Of a stretch of 64,000 bases of DNA, positions 22,262 to 32,740 are shown piece after piece. This stretch comes from Lytechinus pictus (Eukaryota; Echinodermata; Echinoidea; Temnopleuroida; Toxopneustidae). Below the pieces are notes generated by a model that worked only from the letters and a program-made list of their open reading frames with translations, had not been told where the DNA came from and did no database searches. The stretch spans positions 81,024,920-81,088,919 of the forward strand of contig NC_087247.1 of the NCBI RefSeq assembly GCF_037042905.1, in the 5' to 3' direction. The position numbers and the translations under genes are program-made. Every line of letters begins with the position of its first letter. Positions within the stretch are counted from its first letter, which is position 1.

Positions 22262-22640
22262 GCGTAACCGAGCTCTGTTGGGGTAGCGTTCTGCCGTCTT
22301 GCAGTCTCCAGAACCCGGTCCACGTTTCTCTTCACTTTTATATCTCTTTTTGGGCAGGTTCACTCACAAAAGTATATTGTGCATCGTGATACACTCTCAC
22401 TCCTCTGAAATACACCAAATCACCTGCTCACTCACCCTAAATCATGCAAATGAAACAACTTGGGAGATATTCAGTATACAGTTCAACTTGATTTATTCGG
22501 AGCTCACATCTTACAACCGCACGCCACCGCAGCTCCCAGCGAACTGACTTACTTCTCCAATAATCTCAAAGCATATCACAACTAAAATATCGCCCTCTAC
22601 GATTAAACTATGAGATACATCTTAAAGGTATAACTCATTA
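22262..22640. other. Unassigned sequence
   Basis: Island of ordinary composition between microsatellite tracts. No gene recognised. Confidence 0.35.
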
Positions 22641-22879
22641 TGCTACATTATTACTATCATCATAATAAATATTATTCTTTATTGTTGTTGTTATTATTAT
22701 CATCATAATAGTGATAATAGTATAATAAATTATTATATCATTATAATCATTATTATTCTTTATCATTGGAAATGTGCCCCTTCCATCCAGTCCATTCCTT
22801 GTATTTCATTTAATTCCTTCAAATGAAATCACTGTAGACTCATTCATAACTTTTGGGTATTATCGTAATTATTATCATC

Positions 22880-23450
22880 ATTATTGTCATTATTTTTTAT
22901 ATATATCTCCTCTATAGTAAGCTCGCCTTCCAAAGATTGAGATAAACAGTCTGTTAACTTGGGTACATCAGCATAATTTAAAAAGGTGTTCAAATCAATA
23001 TCAATGACCTCATTCTTTCGATACAATTCTGAATAAAAACGTAAAATCTCGGATTGAAGATTTTCCTGAAGACAAATAGTTTTATTTTCGTTATCAATCA
23101 GTCTATTTATTTGTTTGTTCACTGCATTCCTTTTTTCTAAATTTAAGAAGTATTTTGAAGGTTTTTCACCAAATTCCATCCATTTGACTTTTGATCTCAT
23201 CTTTAGACCATCTATCTTTTCTTTTCTTATCAAATATAACTGAACTTTCTTGTTTTCCAACATCTCAATATATTTATTTGTATCATGTCCATTTAACATT
23301 ATACCAATTTCTAAGGCTACAATTTCCTTTTCTAAATCATTTTCTAAATCACACATTCTTTTCTTTTTATTCACAGAATATGAAATCGTCTCACCCCTTA
23401 TTAAAGTCAATAAGGTGTCAAAAAATAATTGGTCATTAACCATAAATTTA
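22880..23450 (-). pseudogene. LINE ORF2 fragment (linker before reverse transcriptase)
   Basis: A minus-strand open frame encodes a charged, lysine-rich segment with the phrase RSKVKWMEFGEKPSKYFLNL and then LIDNENKTICLQENL and FYSELYRKNEVID. This is the region between the endonuclease and the reverse transcriptase in L1-like (L1/Tx1-type) LINEs. The catalytic domains on both sides are missing. Both ends run straight into ATT microsatellite, whose translation gives the Leu/Ser-rich start and Asn/Asp-rich end of the open frame. It is a dead fragment. Confidence 0.7.
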
Positions 23451-23512
23451 CATAATAATAATAATGATAATGATAATAGCAATAATAATAATGACAATTA
23501 TGATTAAATAAG

Positions 23513-23727
23513 AGGCGCGATAGCTCAGTCGGTAGAGCGGGGATTTCGGATTCCATTGACCCGGGTTCGATTCCCAAGTGGTGCGCTAGTGCCCTTTGGT
23601 AAGGCATTTATCCTCATTACCAGGTCCCTCGGAGAGGACCTTAAGCCGTTGGTCCCCTGGTTGCTTGCTCACAGGCATTCGTGCTTTCTTAGCAGTCAGG
23701 TAAAAAACCTCGGTATAACAATAATAA
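23513..23727 (+). mobile_element. tRNA-derived SINE
   Basis: Head GCGCGATAGCTCAGTCGGTA with box B GGGTTCGATTCCC, body, then an ATAATAATG tail leading into microsatellite. It is the inverse partner of 21241-21482 and sits at the matching place in the opposing arm. It differs from that copy in the anticodon-arm region. Confidence 0.8.
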
Positions 23728-23844
23728 TAATGATAATAACAATAATAATAATGATAATTATGATTAAATAACAATAATAATATAATGATAAAATGATAAT
23801 AATGATAATATAATATGATAATGACAATAATAATAATAATTCCC

Positions 23845-24235
23845 GAAGGTTTTGAATGAGTCTTCCTTGTCACGTTGCACTGGGAAACTGTCCCCATCCC
23901 CTTGTCGAACGAGCACGATTGTATGTTGTGAGGGGACGGTATCACAAGTATAATATACTGTTGGAGCTATCCCCACTGCGTCCAAAGTGAACTTGATTTC
24001 CCGTAGAGTGGGGACTGTATCACGAGTATATAATAGGGAGAGAATCCAAGTGTAAGTGTGTTTCATTTGTGTGTGTTATCATTTCGCAAGTTCTCGAGCT
24101 GTGCGAGAGTTGGGGACTGGGGGACTGTGTTCTGGAGAAAGGAAGTGATTTTTCATGCGTTCTGGTAGGTGTGATTCTAATAATCCCCATTTTTGGATTT
24201 GGGGACTATATCACGATTATGCCAATCATCTTCTA
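23845..24235. repeat. Inverted partner of the GTCCCCAC array
   Basis: This is the inverse of the left-arm array, with fewer units, bounded inside by CCCGAAGGTTTTGAATGAG. The outer part (24180-24235) also matches 5495-5560. Together the arms (20815-21482 and 23513-24120) define an inverted-arm element with a microsatellite-filled centre. Confidence 0.65.
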
Positions 24236-24595
24236 TTTTGTTCTCTAATATTTCCTTACATTTAATGTACTAAAAAATGATGAAACTTCGCTTGTAAATT
24301 TTTCCAAATGACTTTCTAAAAAAGTCCGGACACACAACTTGTCCGAACACACAACAACTGGGTATAACTATGAGAAAGTTTTTTAGAACGATTCTCAATT
24401 CTTTCTCTAATCTCTTTGCCCTCACGTAGTCACGTTTCCAAAGTACCTCTTTAGTCATCCATCTCGAATGATCTCCGCTTCTTACAACAAAGTTTTGGTT
24501 ATAAAGTTTAGAGGTATAAATTTTTGCATATTTTGTCTCAGGATGTCACAAAGTGAAAGTCAAACTCAAGGTCAAACTTTCAACTCAGTCAAAAC

Positions 24596-25171
24596 TTAAA
24601 GGTCAAGTCCACCTTATTAAAATGTTGATTTGAATCAACAGAGAAAAATCAGACAAGCATAATGCTGAAAATTTCATCAATATCGGATGTAAAATAAGAA
24701 AGTTATGACATTTTAAACTTTTTTTTCACAAAATATGCAAATGAGAGAGTCGATGATGTCCATCACTCACTATTTATTTATTGTTTGAATAATACAATAT
24801 TTCAATTTTTACAGATTTGAAAATAAGGATCAACTTAACTTCAACATAAACTGTTAAAATAATGATAATTCCACATGTTCAGAGAGAAATAAAAATTTGT
24901 TGCACTTGACAAGGAGGAGAAAATTCGAATATTTCATATTTGATATAATAAAATACAAAAGAAATAGTGAGTGGGTGACGTCATCAGTCTGCCAATTTGC
25001 ATACCGACCAGGATGTGCATAGAACTGTTTCGTGAAATTAAGCGAAACTTTAAAATGTCATAACTTTCTTATTTTACATCCGATTGTGATGAAATTTTCA
25101 GTGTTTTTGCTTGTTGGATTTTTCTCCTTTTTTTCAAATCAACTTTTTGTTGGGGTGGACTTGTCCTTTTA
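24596..25171. mobile_element. MITE, TTAAAGGTCAAGTCCACC ends
   Basis: Long inverted arms with ends TTAAAGGTCAAGTCCACC and GGTGGACTTGTCCTTTTA. It shares an inner phrase (GATGAAATTTTCAG) with the MITEs at 36783, 38965 and 61667. It abuts the 3' end of the gypsy retrotransposon. Confidence 0.75.
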
Positions 25172-25179
25172 GAACCCAC

Positions 25180-25428
25180 TGCACTATTCGCATAAGAGTA
25201 CGGGGAAACCCCAGTGTAGTGGTCCACCTGCACTCTGAAGTATTATGTCTTCATATTGTAGGGATGATCCAGACTCATTCAGAGCCCGAAGACATAATAA
25301 ATAGTCAGAGTACAATCAGTCTTAGGAACTAGTAGTCATGATGTTTATTGCTCTCCTGTTATTCGTTCGCGCCGCATCACATCTTGCGCGTAGTAACAAT
25401 ATAGATCTTGGATATATCACAACATCCC
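25180..25428 (-). repeat. Probable 3' LTR
   Basis: On the minus strand it begins TGTTGTGATATATCC directly after a purine run, and has AATAAA about 80 bp in. The far end next to the MITE is uncertain. A partner LTR is absent from the window. Confidence 0.55.
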
Positions 25429-25441
25429 CCTCCTTTTAACA
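25429..25441 (-). promoter_or_regulatory. Polypurine tract
   Basis: The minus strand reads AAAAGGAGGGGGA immediately before TGTTGTG. This is the expected plus-strand primer site of an LTR retrotransposon. Confidence 0.6.
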
Positions 25442-26349
25442 CAAGTATGACCAAAGTTATTTCTATAACACTAACAAGGTGCGACCTCAAAATGAAACTC
25501 CTGTAGCAATAATGATGCCTAAAACCATTGAACAGTTTTGATAAACATTAACAATGCAAAGTATTTCCTGACAACTTTTGCTGTTGGTTTGTAACAAGTT
25601 TGAGCATATAGTATCATCTATATATTACATATTAATTTCTAAGATTGAAGTATCTATCCAATATACAATTGAAAGTTTTGAATAACACTTTATACATTAT
25701 TAAAATGCATCTATGTAAACATACTATGATGATTGTAGTGTGCAATAATCATTTTGAGTTCCATGCTATTGCAAATGCCTTTGCTATGTTGAAATTAAAA
25801 TAAATTATCAAAAATGACTTTTGTTTTCCTTGTACATTTGTCCATTTCTCTCAAATGCTAATCAAGTTAACTTCAATTGCATTGTTTTTCATGTACATTT
25901 GTCAATTTCTCTCAAATGCTAATCAAGTATCGAACATTAACTTCAACTGCATGTATTTAAAAAAAAAAAAAACATTAAAACCATGCACTTAGCCATTTCA
26001 ACCTTCAGCTTTCTCATCACAAACTTAATCAATTCTTAGAGAAATTATTTAAGCTAAATTAACTTCCATCAAAAGCTTTCATACAATTTACTGACTTTTC
26101 TAAGTAAAATTTCTTTGCTTTGAATTAAGGTGGGTTTAAACACATACTTAACAAATTGTATGATACATCTCCTCTTGTTGGAAGTTAACACTTTTTTCAA
26201 AACCAATAAAAGTATGTTTCCTTAAAAGGTGAAATTCAACATATATACATATCAAAATTTGATTCTACTCTATATCTTATTTATTTTTTAAATGTATGTG
26301 TGTTTTGTTTTATTTGATTTTGATCCTTGTTTTTAATTATTTATTTATT
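25442..26349 (-). other. Retrotransposon 3' untranslated region
   Basis: A+T-rich, noncoding. It contains an imperfect tandem duplication of a segment with ATTTCTCTCAAATGCTAATC (about 25845-25880 and 25899-25930). Confidence 0.55.
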
Positions 26350-27690
26350 TTAATGTGTGTGATTTCTGCAGCGAACTGGTCGGTGGATTTGGCGGCCATA
26401 CCGTGTGGTGTATGTATGTCTATCAGATTGAGAGTTTGGAGTTCTGTCTGAAGTGTGTGTGTGTGGTGTTTGGTTATCGGTCTCTTTTGCCTCTTCATCC
26501 TCAAGGTCTAGTCTCCGTGGATCAAGACTAGCTGACGAGGTGTCACTCTTTGGCTGGCTTGTGAACATCTCTCTGAGGTGTGACCGGTTTCGTCGTAGTG
26601 TCCTTCCATTAGGAGTGGTGACTTCGTATGATCTTGGTGCTTCACACACTCGAGACACTCTGGCCGGAATCCATGTGTTATCATCTGTATCCAGCATCCT
26701 TACTCTCTGACCAACGGTTAACTTGGGTAGTTCTTTACCAGCATGTTTGTCATGGTCATGCTTCATTTTCTCCCTTCTTTGTTGGATTTGGTCGTGCATA
26801 TCGTTGTGTGGATATCCGTAGCTGCGACCTGGGAGCGTTGTTTTTACTTTTCGTCCGTACATTAGTTCAGCAGGAGATGGTAAGTCTGCTTGTGGCGTTG
26901 CACGAAGATGCAAGAGTGCTTCCAGGAGATCCTGTCCTGTTTGTCTGCATTTCTTGATCATTGATTTCACCGTGTGTACCATTCTCTCTGCAAGACAATT
27001 CGAGCGAGGATATCGTGGCGATGAAGTTGTATGCTTAATGTTCCATTTTGCACACATCTCTTGGAATGGTTTGCCACTGAACTGAGGGCTGTTGTCCGAT
27101 ACAACCTCTGCAGGTACTCCAAACATGCTGAACGCTTCTTTCATCACTGTAGTGACTGCAGTGCTAGTCGCACTGTGCATCCTCCTGATGACTGGGAATT
27201 TGGAGTGGTAGTCAGTGATGAGGAGAAAGTCTGTACCATCTAGGTGAAACAGATCTGCAGCAAGCTTTGTCCATGGAGTTGGAGGAACCTCATGTGGTTC
27301 GAGTGGCTCTTTCTGCTGTTGATCCTGATTCTCTTGACATGCTTGGCAGGTTTTGACAATGTTTTCTATGTCCTTGTTTATTCCTGGCCAATACACACAG
27401 TCCCTGGCGAGCCGCCTGGTCTTCTCAATGCCCATGTGGCTGGTATGTAGTTGTCTCAAGATGTCTTCTTGGAGTGCCTTGGGTACGACTACTTGTCGAC
27501 CCTTGAAGACTATACCGTTGACGGTGCCTAGTTCGTCTCTGTAAGACCAAAAGGTTCTCGGGCAGTTTGGTACCTGTCCGAATTCATTGGGCCAACCGTC
27601 TTTGATGATCCGGGCCAACATGATCATGACTGGATCAACTGCGGTCTCTCTTCCCAGCTGTGTTCGCTTGTCTTCAGAGAACACAGACAA
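26350..27690 (-). CDS. Retrotransposon integrase (gypsy)
   Basis: A 446-residue frame joins retrotransposon DNA into the host genome. Residues 82-118 hold the HHCC zinc-binding site (HTSH near 82-85, then CQAC at 115-118). The DDE core is visible: D146 in LAADLF, D199 in VVSDNSPQF and E235 in CLAERMV, a D-35-E spacing as in the family. Residues 325-372 (VGQRVRMLD...NRSHL) resemble the C-terminal GPY/F-type module. No chromodomain is seen. It lies directly after the RT/RNase H frame in the minus direction, separated by a stop-containing gap of about 55 bp. All catalytic residues look intact, but the element as a whole is broken. Confidence 0.85.
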   Translation of the reverse strand: MSVFSEDKRTQLGRETAVDPVMIMLARIIKDGWPNEFGQVPNCPRTFWSYRDELGTVNGIVFKGRQVVVPKALQEDILRQLHTSHMGIEKTRRLARDCVYWPGINKDIENIVKTCQACQENQDQQQKEPLEPHEVPPTPWTKLAADLFHLDGTDFLLITDYHSKFPVIRRMHSATSTAVTTVMKEAFSMFGVPAEVVSDNSPQFSGKPFQEMCAKWNIKHTTSSPRYPRSNCLAERMVHTVKSMIKKCRQTGQDLLEALLHLRATPQADLPSPAELMYGRKVKTTLPGRSYGYPHNDMHDQIQQRREKMKHDHDKHAGKELPKLTVGQRVRMLDTDDNTWIPARVSRVCEAPRSYEVTTPNGRTLRRNRSHLREMFTSQPKSDTSSASLDPRRLDLEDEEAKETDNQTPHTHTSDRTPNSQSDRHTYTTRYGRQIHRPVRCRNHTH

Positions 27691-27745
27691 ATCATCTTAG
27701 CTAGCTATCAGGGATTGTTAGCATTTCATCGACATGTAGATTGAT

Positions 27746-28987
27746 TTATACGTCATTTGTCTTCTTTGGGTTGGGAAGTCTGCTAAGCGTATCTGGGAGG
27801 ACTAACTGACTACCTGGACGATACACCACGTTACAGTCATATCCTTGGATCTTTACTAATAGTCTCTGGAGCCTCGGTAGGGCACTCCTCAGGGGCTTGC
27901 GGCAAATGATTTCTAACGGTTTATGATCTGTGTGGACAGTGAAACTGCTGCCGAACAAGTAAGTGTGGAAACGTGTGATGCCAAATACCAGAGCGAGCGT
28001 CTCCCGTTCAATGTTTGAGTAGTTTGATTGTGCTACCGAGAGGCTCTTAGATGCAAAAGCTACAGGCTTCCCATCTTGAAGTAGGCATGCTCCAAGTCCC
28101 TTGCCTGATGCATCCACCTCCAATACTGTCGGGGCATTAGATTTGTAGTACTGGAGACAAGCTCCCTTTGATACCTCAGCCTTGAGGGACTGGAACACCT
28201 CTTTGTGGTCATCTTGCCACAGGAATGGCACATCTTTCTTGAGAAGTTCTCGGAGGATTGCTGCTTTCTCTGAGTAGCTGGGTATGTACGGTGAAAGATA
28301 CATCATCATGCCAAGGACCCTCTGCAGCTCATCCTTGCTTCTTGGAGAAGGCATGTCCTTGACGTCTTCCAGCTTACTCGGATCAGGTAGAATACCTTGG
28401 TTTGTGTACAACGATCCGAAGAAGTTGATGCTCTGTGTCTTTATTACACACTTTGCACTGTTGAACACAAGGCCTTCTTTTTGTGCAACCTCTAGTAGTT
28501 TCCATAGATTGGCATCGTGCTCTTGTTTTGTTTTGCCAAAGACTGCAACATCGTCTGCAATTCCAACACAGCCTGGCACCTGTGCGATGATTGAGTCCAT
28601 CCTCTGCTGAAAGATGTCTTGACTCACTGAAAGTCCGAATGGCAGTCTGCGAAAACAGTGTCTCCCGAAAGGTGATCTGAATGTTGTAAGCTCTTGAGAT
28701 GCTTCATCCAGATGCACGGACCAATATCCTGCCTTGGCGTCGAGCTTTGAGAAGTACTTGGCTTCAGAAAACGCAGGATTGAGTTCCTCAAGTGTCGGCA
28801 CTTTGTGAGGGCACCGCTTCAGACTTTGGTTCAGCTTTCGGGGATCCAAGCAAATTCTAAGTGAACCATCTTTCTTTAAGGCGGTGGTGAGTGAGCTACA
28901 CCAATCTGTGTGGTGATCCACTCTTCTGATGATGCCGTTGCTTTCCATCTGATCCAACTCTTGTCTGAGTTTCTCTTGCATGTGCAC
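27746..28987 (-). CDS. Retrotransposon reverse transcriptase and RNase H (gypsy)
   Basis: A 413-residue frame. The RT core has KLDAKAGYWSVHLD (D83) and the active-site box GIADDVAVFG (D145, D146). RNase H follows with LEVDASGKGLGACL, FASKSL and the HTDHKPLE block. The start is set by a frame break: the first ATG at 28987 is preceded in another frame (29223-28876) by sequence that continues the same domain upstream, so this ATG is not the natural start. Neighbours are protease upstream and integrase downstream. Confidence 0.85.
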   Translation of the reverse strand: MHMQEKLRQELDQMESNGIIRRVDHHTDWCSSLTTALKKDGSLRICLDPRKLNQSLKRCPHKVPTLEELNPAFSEAKYFSKLDAKAGYWSVHLDEASQELTTFRSPFGRHCFRRLPFGLSVSQDIFQQRMDSIIAQVPGCVGIADDVAVFGKTKQEHDANLWKLLEVAQKEGLVFNSAKCVIKTQSINFFGSLYTNQGILPDPSKLEDVKDMPSPRSKDELQRVLGMMMYLSPYIPSYSEKAAILRELLKKDVPFLWQDDHKEVFQSLKAEVSKGACLQYYKSNAPTVLEVDASGKGLGACLLQDGKPVAFASKSLSVAQSNYSNIERETLALVFGITRFHTYLFGSSFTVHTDHKPLEIICRKPLRSALPRLQRLLVKIQGYDCNVVYRPGSQLVLPDTLSRLPNPKKTNDV

Positions 28988-29223
28988 ACTGCACTTTCTC
29001 GCGGGTCGATTGATGGAGTAGCATCATCCTTAAGGTGAAGCGTTGCTGTCCCCTTGAAATTTCCAATCTTGTCAAACTGCTCAGGGAACGCTTCCTGTAA
29101 GTCCCGCACTGACTGTATACGGTGTCGTTCAGTCTTCTCCTTCACAGATTCTCGTATCTCATTGATGGTGACAATACCAAGCTTTGTGCATGTTGGGAGT
29201 CCAACAAAGATTGGTCCATTCAC
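28876..29223 (-). pseudogene. Protease-RT linker fragment, out of frame
   Basis: This frame reads NGPIFVGLPTCTKLGIV and FPEQFDKIGNFKGTATL, typical of the sequence between protease and reverse transcriptase in gypsy elements. It falls out of frame near 28985, where the RT frame takes over, and does not connect in frame with the protease frame at 29325-29876. Confidence 0.65.
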
Positions 29224-29324
29224 GTCTACAACATACCAAGTCTACTTTTTCCAACGTGAGTCTTTGAATTGACTTGAGATGACTATGGTACCCAGACAAG
29301 GAAGTTGAGCCTCGCCGTACGCTG

Positions 29325-29876
29325 TCAACTGCGCATGAGTGGGAGAGAGCATTTCTTTCCATCGGCTTCCATAAAGCTCCCGCCGGCTCCTGTGTCTATC
29401 TTTGCTCGAAGACGTGCTTGTCCTCTGCGACATGGACATTCAACCTTCAGGCTAGCAAATGCTTCTGTCTGCTTGGAGTCTATCGAGTTGATCAGAATCT
29501 CTATCGTGTACAACTCTTTTTCCTCAGTTTTTCCTCGTGCGATCTCTAAGTCCAGTTCATCAACTCGCTGTCTGCTTGTCTTGTTCGGCGGAGTGTGCCT
29601 TGAGTGCTGAAACTTGGACTTTCCTTGCCAGTCTTGAAAATAACCCTTCGGCTTTGACTGTGGATATCTGGAGTGCCTTTCTTGACGACCCCGGAAATTA
29701 TCCTGTCTGTCTGGCGGTGGTCGTCCCTGTTCAGGCTTCCTCTGTTGAGGCTTTGTACTCCTCGCGTTTGTCTTTGAACACATCTTTGACCAGTGTCCTA
29801 GTTGCCCACAAGCATGACATGTATCTCTGTAGGCTGGACATTGTCTTGGGGGTGGCTGAGTCCACAATTTCTGCAA
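29325..29876 (-). CDS. Gag zinc knuckle and aspartic protease (gypsy)
   Basis: Residues 20-33 are a CCHC knuckle, CHACGQLGHWSKMC, which binds RNA in nucleocapsids. Near the end KIDTGAGGSFME is the retropepsin active site (DTG). Between them is a basic, Gln/Arg-rich stretch. It overlaps the Gag-tail frame at its upstream end and breaks before the flap region of the protease. Confidence 0.8.
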   Translation of the reverse strand: MQKLWTQPPPRQCPAYRDTCHACGQLGHWSKMCSKTNARSTKPQQRKPEQGRPPPDRQDNFRGRQERHSRYPQSKPKGYFQDWQGKSKFQHSRHTPPNKTSRQRVDELDLEIARGKTEEKELYTIEILINSIDSKQTEAFASLKVECPCRRGQARLRAKIDTGAGGSFMEADGKKCSLPLMRS

Positions 29877-30121
29877 TGCCCATAATCCTTCCGGATGGCA
29901 TCAACCTGGGTGCTCTGTAATGTCTGTAAGCACTGCTTGCCTGCCAAGATCGCTTCGTACTTGCGTCCTGTATCGACTAGATCCTCGACCTTGAAGCCTT
30001 TTGGTCTGTCTAACAAGTCCTTCTTAAATGCTTCAATAGGTGTGGAGGCTATGACAAGCTCTACCAGGCGTTCGCATAACTCTTCCGAGCCGAATTCACA
30101 TTCCCTGGCCTGGTGCGACAC
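29798..30121 (-). pseudogene. C-terminal Gag fragment (gypsy)
   Basis: An open frame of 107 codons (its first codon is GTG; upstream it reaches a TGA after four more codons) contains KGFKVEDLVDTGRKYEAIL and CRNCGLSHPQDN, like the end of Gag before the zinc knuckle. The expected several hundred residues of matrix/capsid-like Gag are absent, which places the 5' break near 30135. Confidence 0.65.
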
Positions 30122-30139
30122 CTGTTCACAAAATCATCG

Positions 30140-30684
30140 GCTTATTTAAACACTCGCGTCGCGGGCGGGTACGTAATCACTCGGGTTTTTTATTTTTGGC
30201 GATTTTTTTATTTCGGTGCGATTTTTTTTCTAACGGTGTCTTCAATGGGACAAACACGGAAAATAAAATGAAATTGAAATGCGAGCCTCGTTTTAAGCCG
30301 GCAAGTACCTTAAATAAAATGTACTCGACTACTATTTTAACACAACAAACAAGCAAATTAGCCATGTGGCTCAACTAACTTAGAATAGATCCGGACTTCT
30401 ACTGTGTCCTATACGAGGGCTCCGAGTCGGAACTTGCCATATCTGCCACATCGATATTACATCGCATCATTCATATATGTGGATATGCCTGCACGCAATG
30501 GCCCCAAGGCGGGTCCTGGCCGCGGTCGGACACGACGTGCATCGGTAGCATGGAGCAAGCTAACGTGAGTCGAGCCGAGGTAGATCCAACGTACGTTATA
30601 CAGTGCCAGTCAGTCCGCAGCCCGTCCGAAAGTATTTTATTCAGCGGTATGCATAGCCAGCCATCCGTGGTTTAATGCATATAT
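30140..30684. other. Unassigned, partly GC-rich sequence
   Basis: A short + strand frame at 30487 (MPARNGPKAGPGRGRTRRAS...) runs up to AACGTGAGT, which could be a splice donor. Composition around 30400-30620 is richer in G and C than the surroundings. I do not recognise the peptide, and there is no matching acceptor I can name. It is either a lost exon or chance. Confidence 0.25.
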
Positions 30685-30685
30685 A

Positions 30686-31509
30686 CAGTGCGTCCCAGAA
30701 AAAACGAAACCGAGATTAAGCGATGATTTATCATAACTTAATCACAAATAAAATAGGCAAATGACCTACCAATATAAAGCTTAGAATCTCCTCTTTCATC
30801 TGATATTACTAAGATTATTCCTCATTCACGCATGAGTGAGCAAAAACAATTTGAAGAAAGGATACCAAAAAACTCATTTGGCGGGGTATCTGAATTTCAA
30901 AAAGAAAATCACATGTCTAAAAAGATCAATATCTGCTCTTTTATTTGATACCTTAATCACAAAAAATGTTCAAGAAGTAAAAAAGTTATGTTATCTCGAA
31001 TCAATGCTTGTATTTCCATAATTTCATTACATGAACGTGTTTTCACCGGTTTCCCACAGAAGCTATCGCAGGGTTAACAAAAGACTTAATGCATGGCTGA
31101 TCGTCAACAAAACGGAGTGTCAAGTGAGTTTGAACGCTAGCCTGTAGAACCTCTTCATTTTATGAAATTATTGAAATTCAAGCCTTAATTATTTCAAATA
31201 ACCAGAACTTTGTTATTTCTTGTCCATTTTCTGTAATTGAGGTACCAAATTAAAGAGCAGATATTGAACTTTTTAAAAATGTGGTTTTCCTTTTGAAACC
31301 CAGATACAGCCCGCCAATTGACTTTTTGGTATCCCCTCTTCAAATTGTTTTTTCTCACTCATGGGTGAATGAGAAATAATCTAAGGAATATCAGATGAAA
31401 GAGGAGATTTTAAGCTTTACAATGGTCGCTCATTTGTCTATTGTATGCTGTGATAAAGTTATGATAAATCATCGATAAATCTCGGTTTCGTTTTTTGTGG
31501 GACGCACTG
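30686..31509. mobile_element. Mariner-type MITE, CAGTGCGTCCCA ends
   Basis: Left end CAGTGCGTCCCAGAAAAAAC and the matching inverse on the right, each flanked by TA. The arms remain complementary over a few hundred bp. The end sequence and TA target fit Tc1/mariner-like elements. No transposase. Confidence 0.8.
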
Positions 31510-31848
31510 TATATACTTAATTATAGACCAAAAGCTTCGGTCTCTGTTATGTTCGTTGTTCCGCTGAACTCCGTTGGCTCCACTCACCAATACAGAGATC
31601 GAAGTTCTATAGCTCGATCTGTACAGGGACTCAATGGCCATGTGTTTATATTTAATTAGTCACTGTTTTTCCCCTTTTAAGTTTATTTTCCCTGTTTTTT
31701 GGTGCATTTTAGGACAAAACGGAATAATAATTTGTATTTTGGTACAGTTCTTTTCATATATTTTTATGAAATAAAGACAAATATCGATGAGCCCCGTCTG
31801 GCGGAATTTGCATTGTTAACCCCCTAATGGTGGCTGCACGATAGCGAG

Positions 31849-31905
31849 CCGTCTGTGTACGAGGAGAAATAAAAATGTTAAAAAACTCCTCGAAACAGAC
31901 GGCTG
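31849..31905. repeat. Hairpin in unassigned sequence
   Basis: CCGTCTGT...CGAGGAG pairs with CTCCTCG...ACAGACGG around an A/T loop. Function unknown. The rest of 31510-32480 is A+T-rich with AAAATCGATTTTAAAATCG-like inverted blocks (32160-32290) that recur near 33430-33470. Confidence 0.45.
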
Positions 31906-32486
31906 CCAGCTGTCTGATACTAAATGAGCTTTGAGGACGATCTTTCCGATAGGCGTTTTAATATTTTGCTCTTAATTATTGTCCATTTCTCATAAAATTG
32001 GTATTATCTTATAGATAAAATGGCCATATCGTGTTTGAAGTAACTGGAGACCTAAAAAATTCCCTACCTAAATTTTCGAGACATTGCATTAGGTGATGTG
32101 CTTGATGATTGATATTCTTAACTTCTCGTCAGCATCAGTAAAAATATGAATGAGCTTTTAAAAATAATACTAAAACTGATCTAAAATTGATCTTAGATCG
32201 ATCGAAAATTGATTTTGAAAATCGATTTTAAATCAATTTTAAAATCGTAATTGTACCTGTTCTAATTAACCGATTTTAAAATCGGCTCCCGATTTTACCA
32301 CAATCGGCGATCACCTGCCGATCTTCGATCATGCCCCTTGAAGGAAAAAATCGGATATAAAAAAACGCCGTAGATCTAGTTACCGTGCGTGATCGTTCGG
32401 AACATATTTCTAGATTTTTTTTTGAGGTGCTAGCTATTTAGAGGTCGCATTAATCAGGGAAAAAGACGCGGTATTATCTCTGACGA

Positions 32487-32740
32487 TGTTTACGAGGATA
32501 GATATCTTCTCTTCAACCTCATGTTGATAGCGGACGCCGCCGTGAACTTTTAAAGGTTGTATTACCGACGGACATCACTGCGCTACTCTCTTACCTCCTT
32601 TATGATGATAGACAACTTCTCTTCAACCTCGTGGTGATAGCGGACCCCACCGTGAACTTTTAAAGATAGTACTCCTGACGGAGTTCATAACGTTACTCTC
32701 TTACATCGTTCATGATGATATACGTCTTCTCTTCAACCTC
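32487..32740. repeat. 110-bp tandem repeat, 2.3 copies
   Basis: CTTCTCTTCAACCTC recurs at exactly 110-bp spacing (32511, 32621 and 32731 for CTTCAACCTC). The units also share GATAGCGGAC and GTGAACTTTTAAAG. More diverged related blocks (GGAAGATGCG) continue to about 33240. No gene. Confidence 0.75.

Larger units (their letters stand above)
25180..30135 (-). mobile_element. Ty3/gypsy LTR retrotransposon, 5'-truncated, frameshifted
   Basis: Read on the minus strand the order is Gag tail, zinc knuckle, protease, reverse transcriptase, RNase H, integrase, untranslated region, purine tract, 3' LTR. That order, with integrase last, is Ty3/gypsy. No sequence like the 3' LTR is seen upstream of Gag, so the 5' LTR and most of Gag are missing. 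At least two frame breaks, near 28985 and between 29223 and 29325, disable the polyprotein. It is an old copy that could not move itself. Confidence 0.85.

Noticed and set aside
22009-22389. 126-codon frame rich in Tyr and Ile
   Set aside because: ATT microsatellite translation.
26453-27544. Plus-strand frames across the gypsy region
   Set aside because: They are antisense shadows of the integrase frame.
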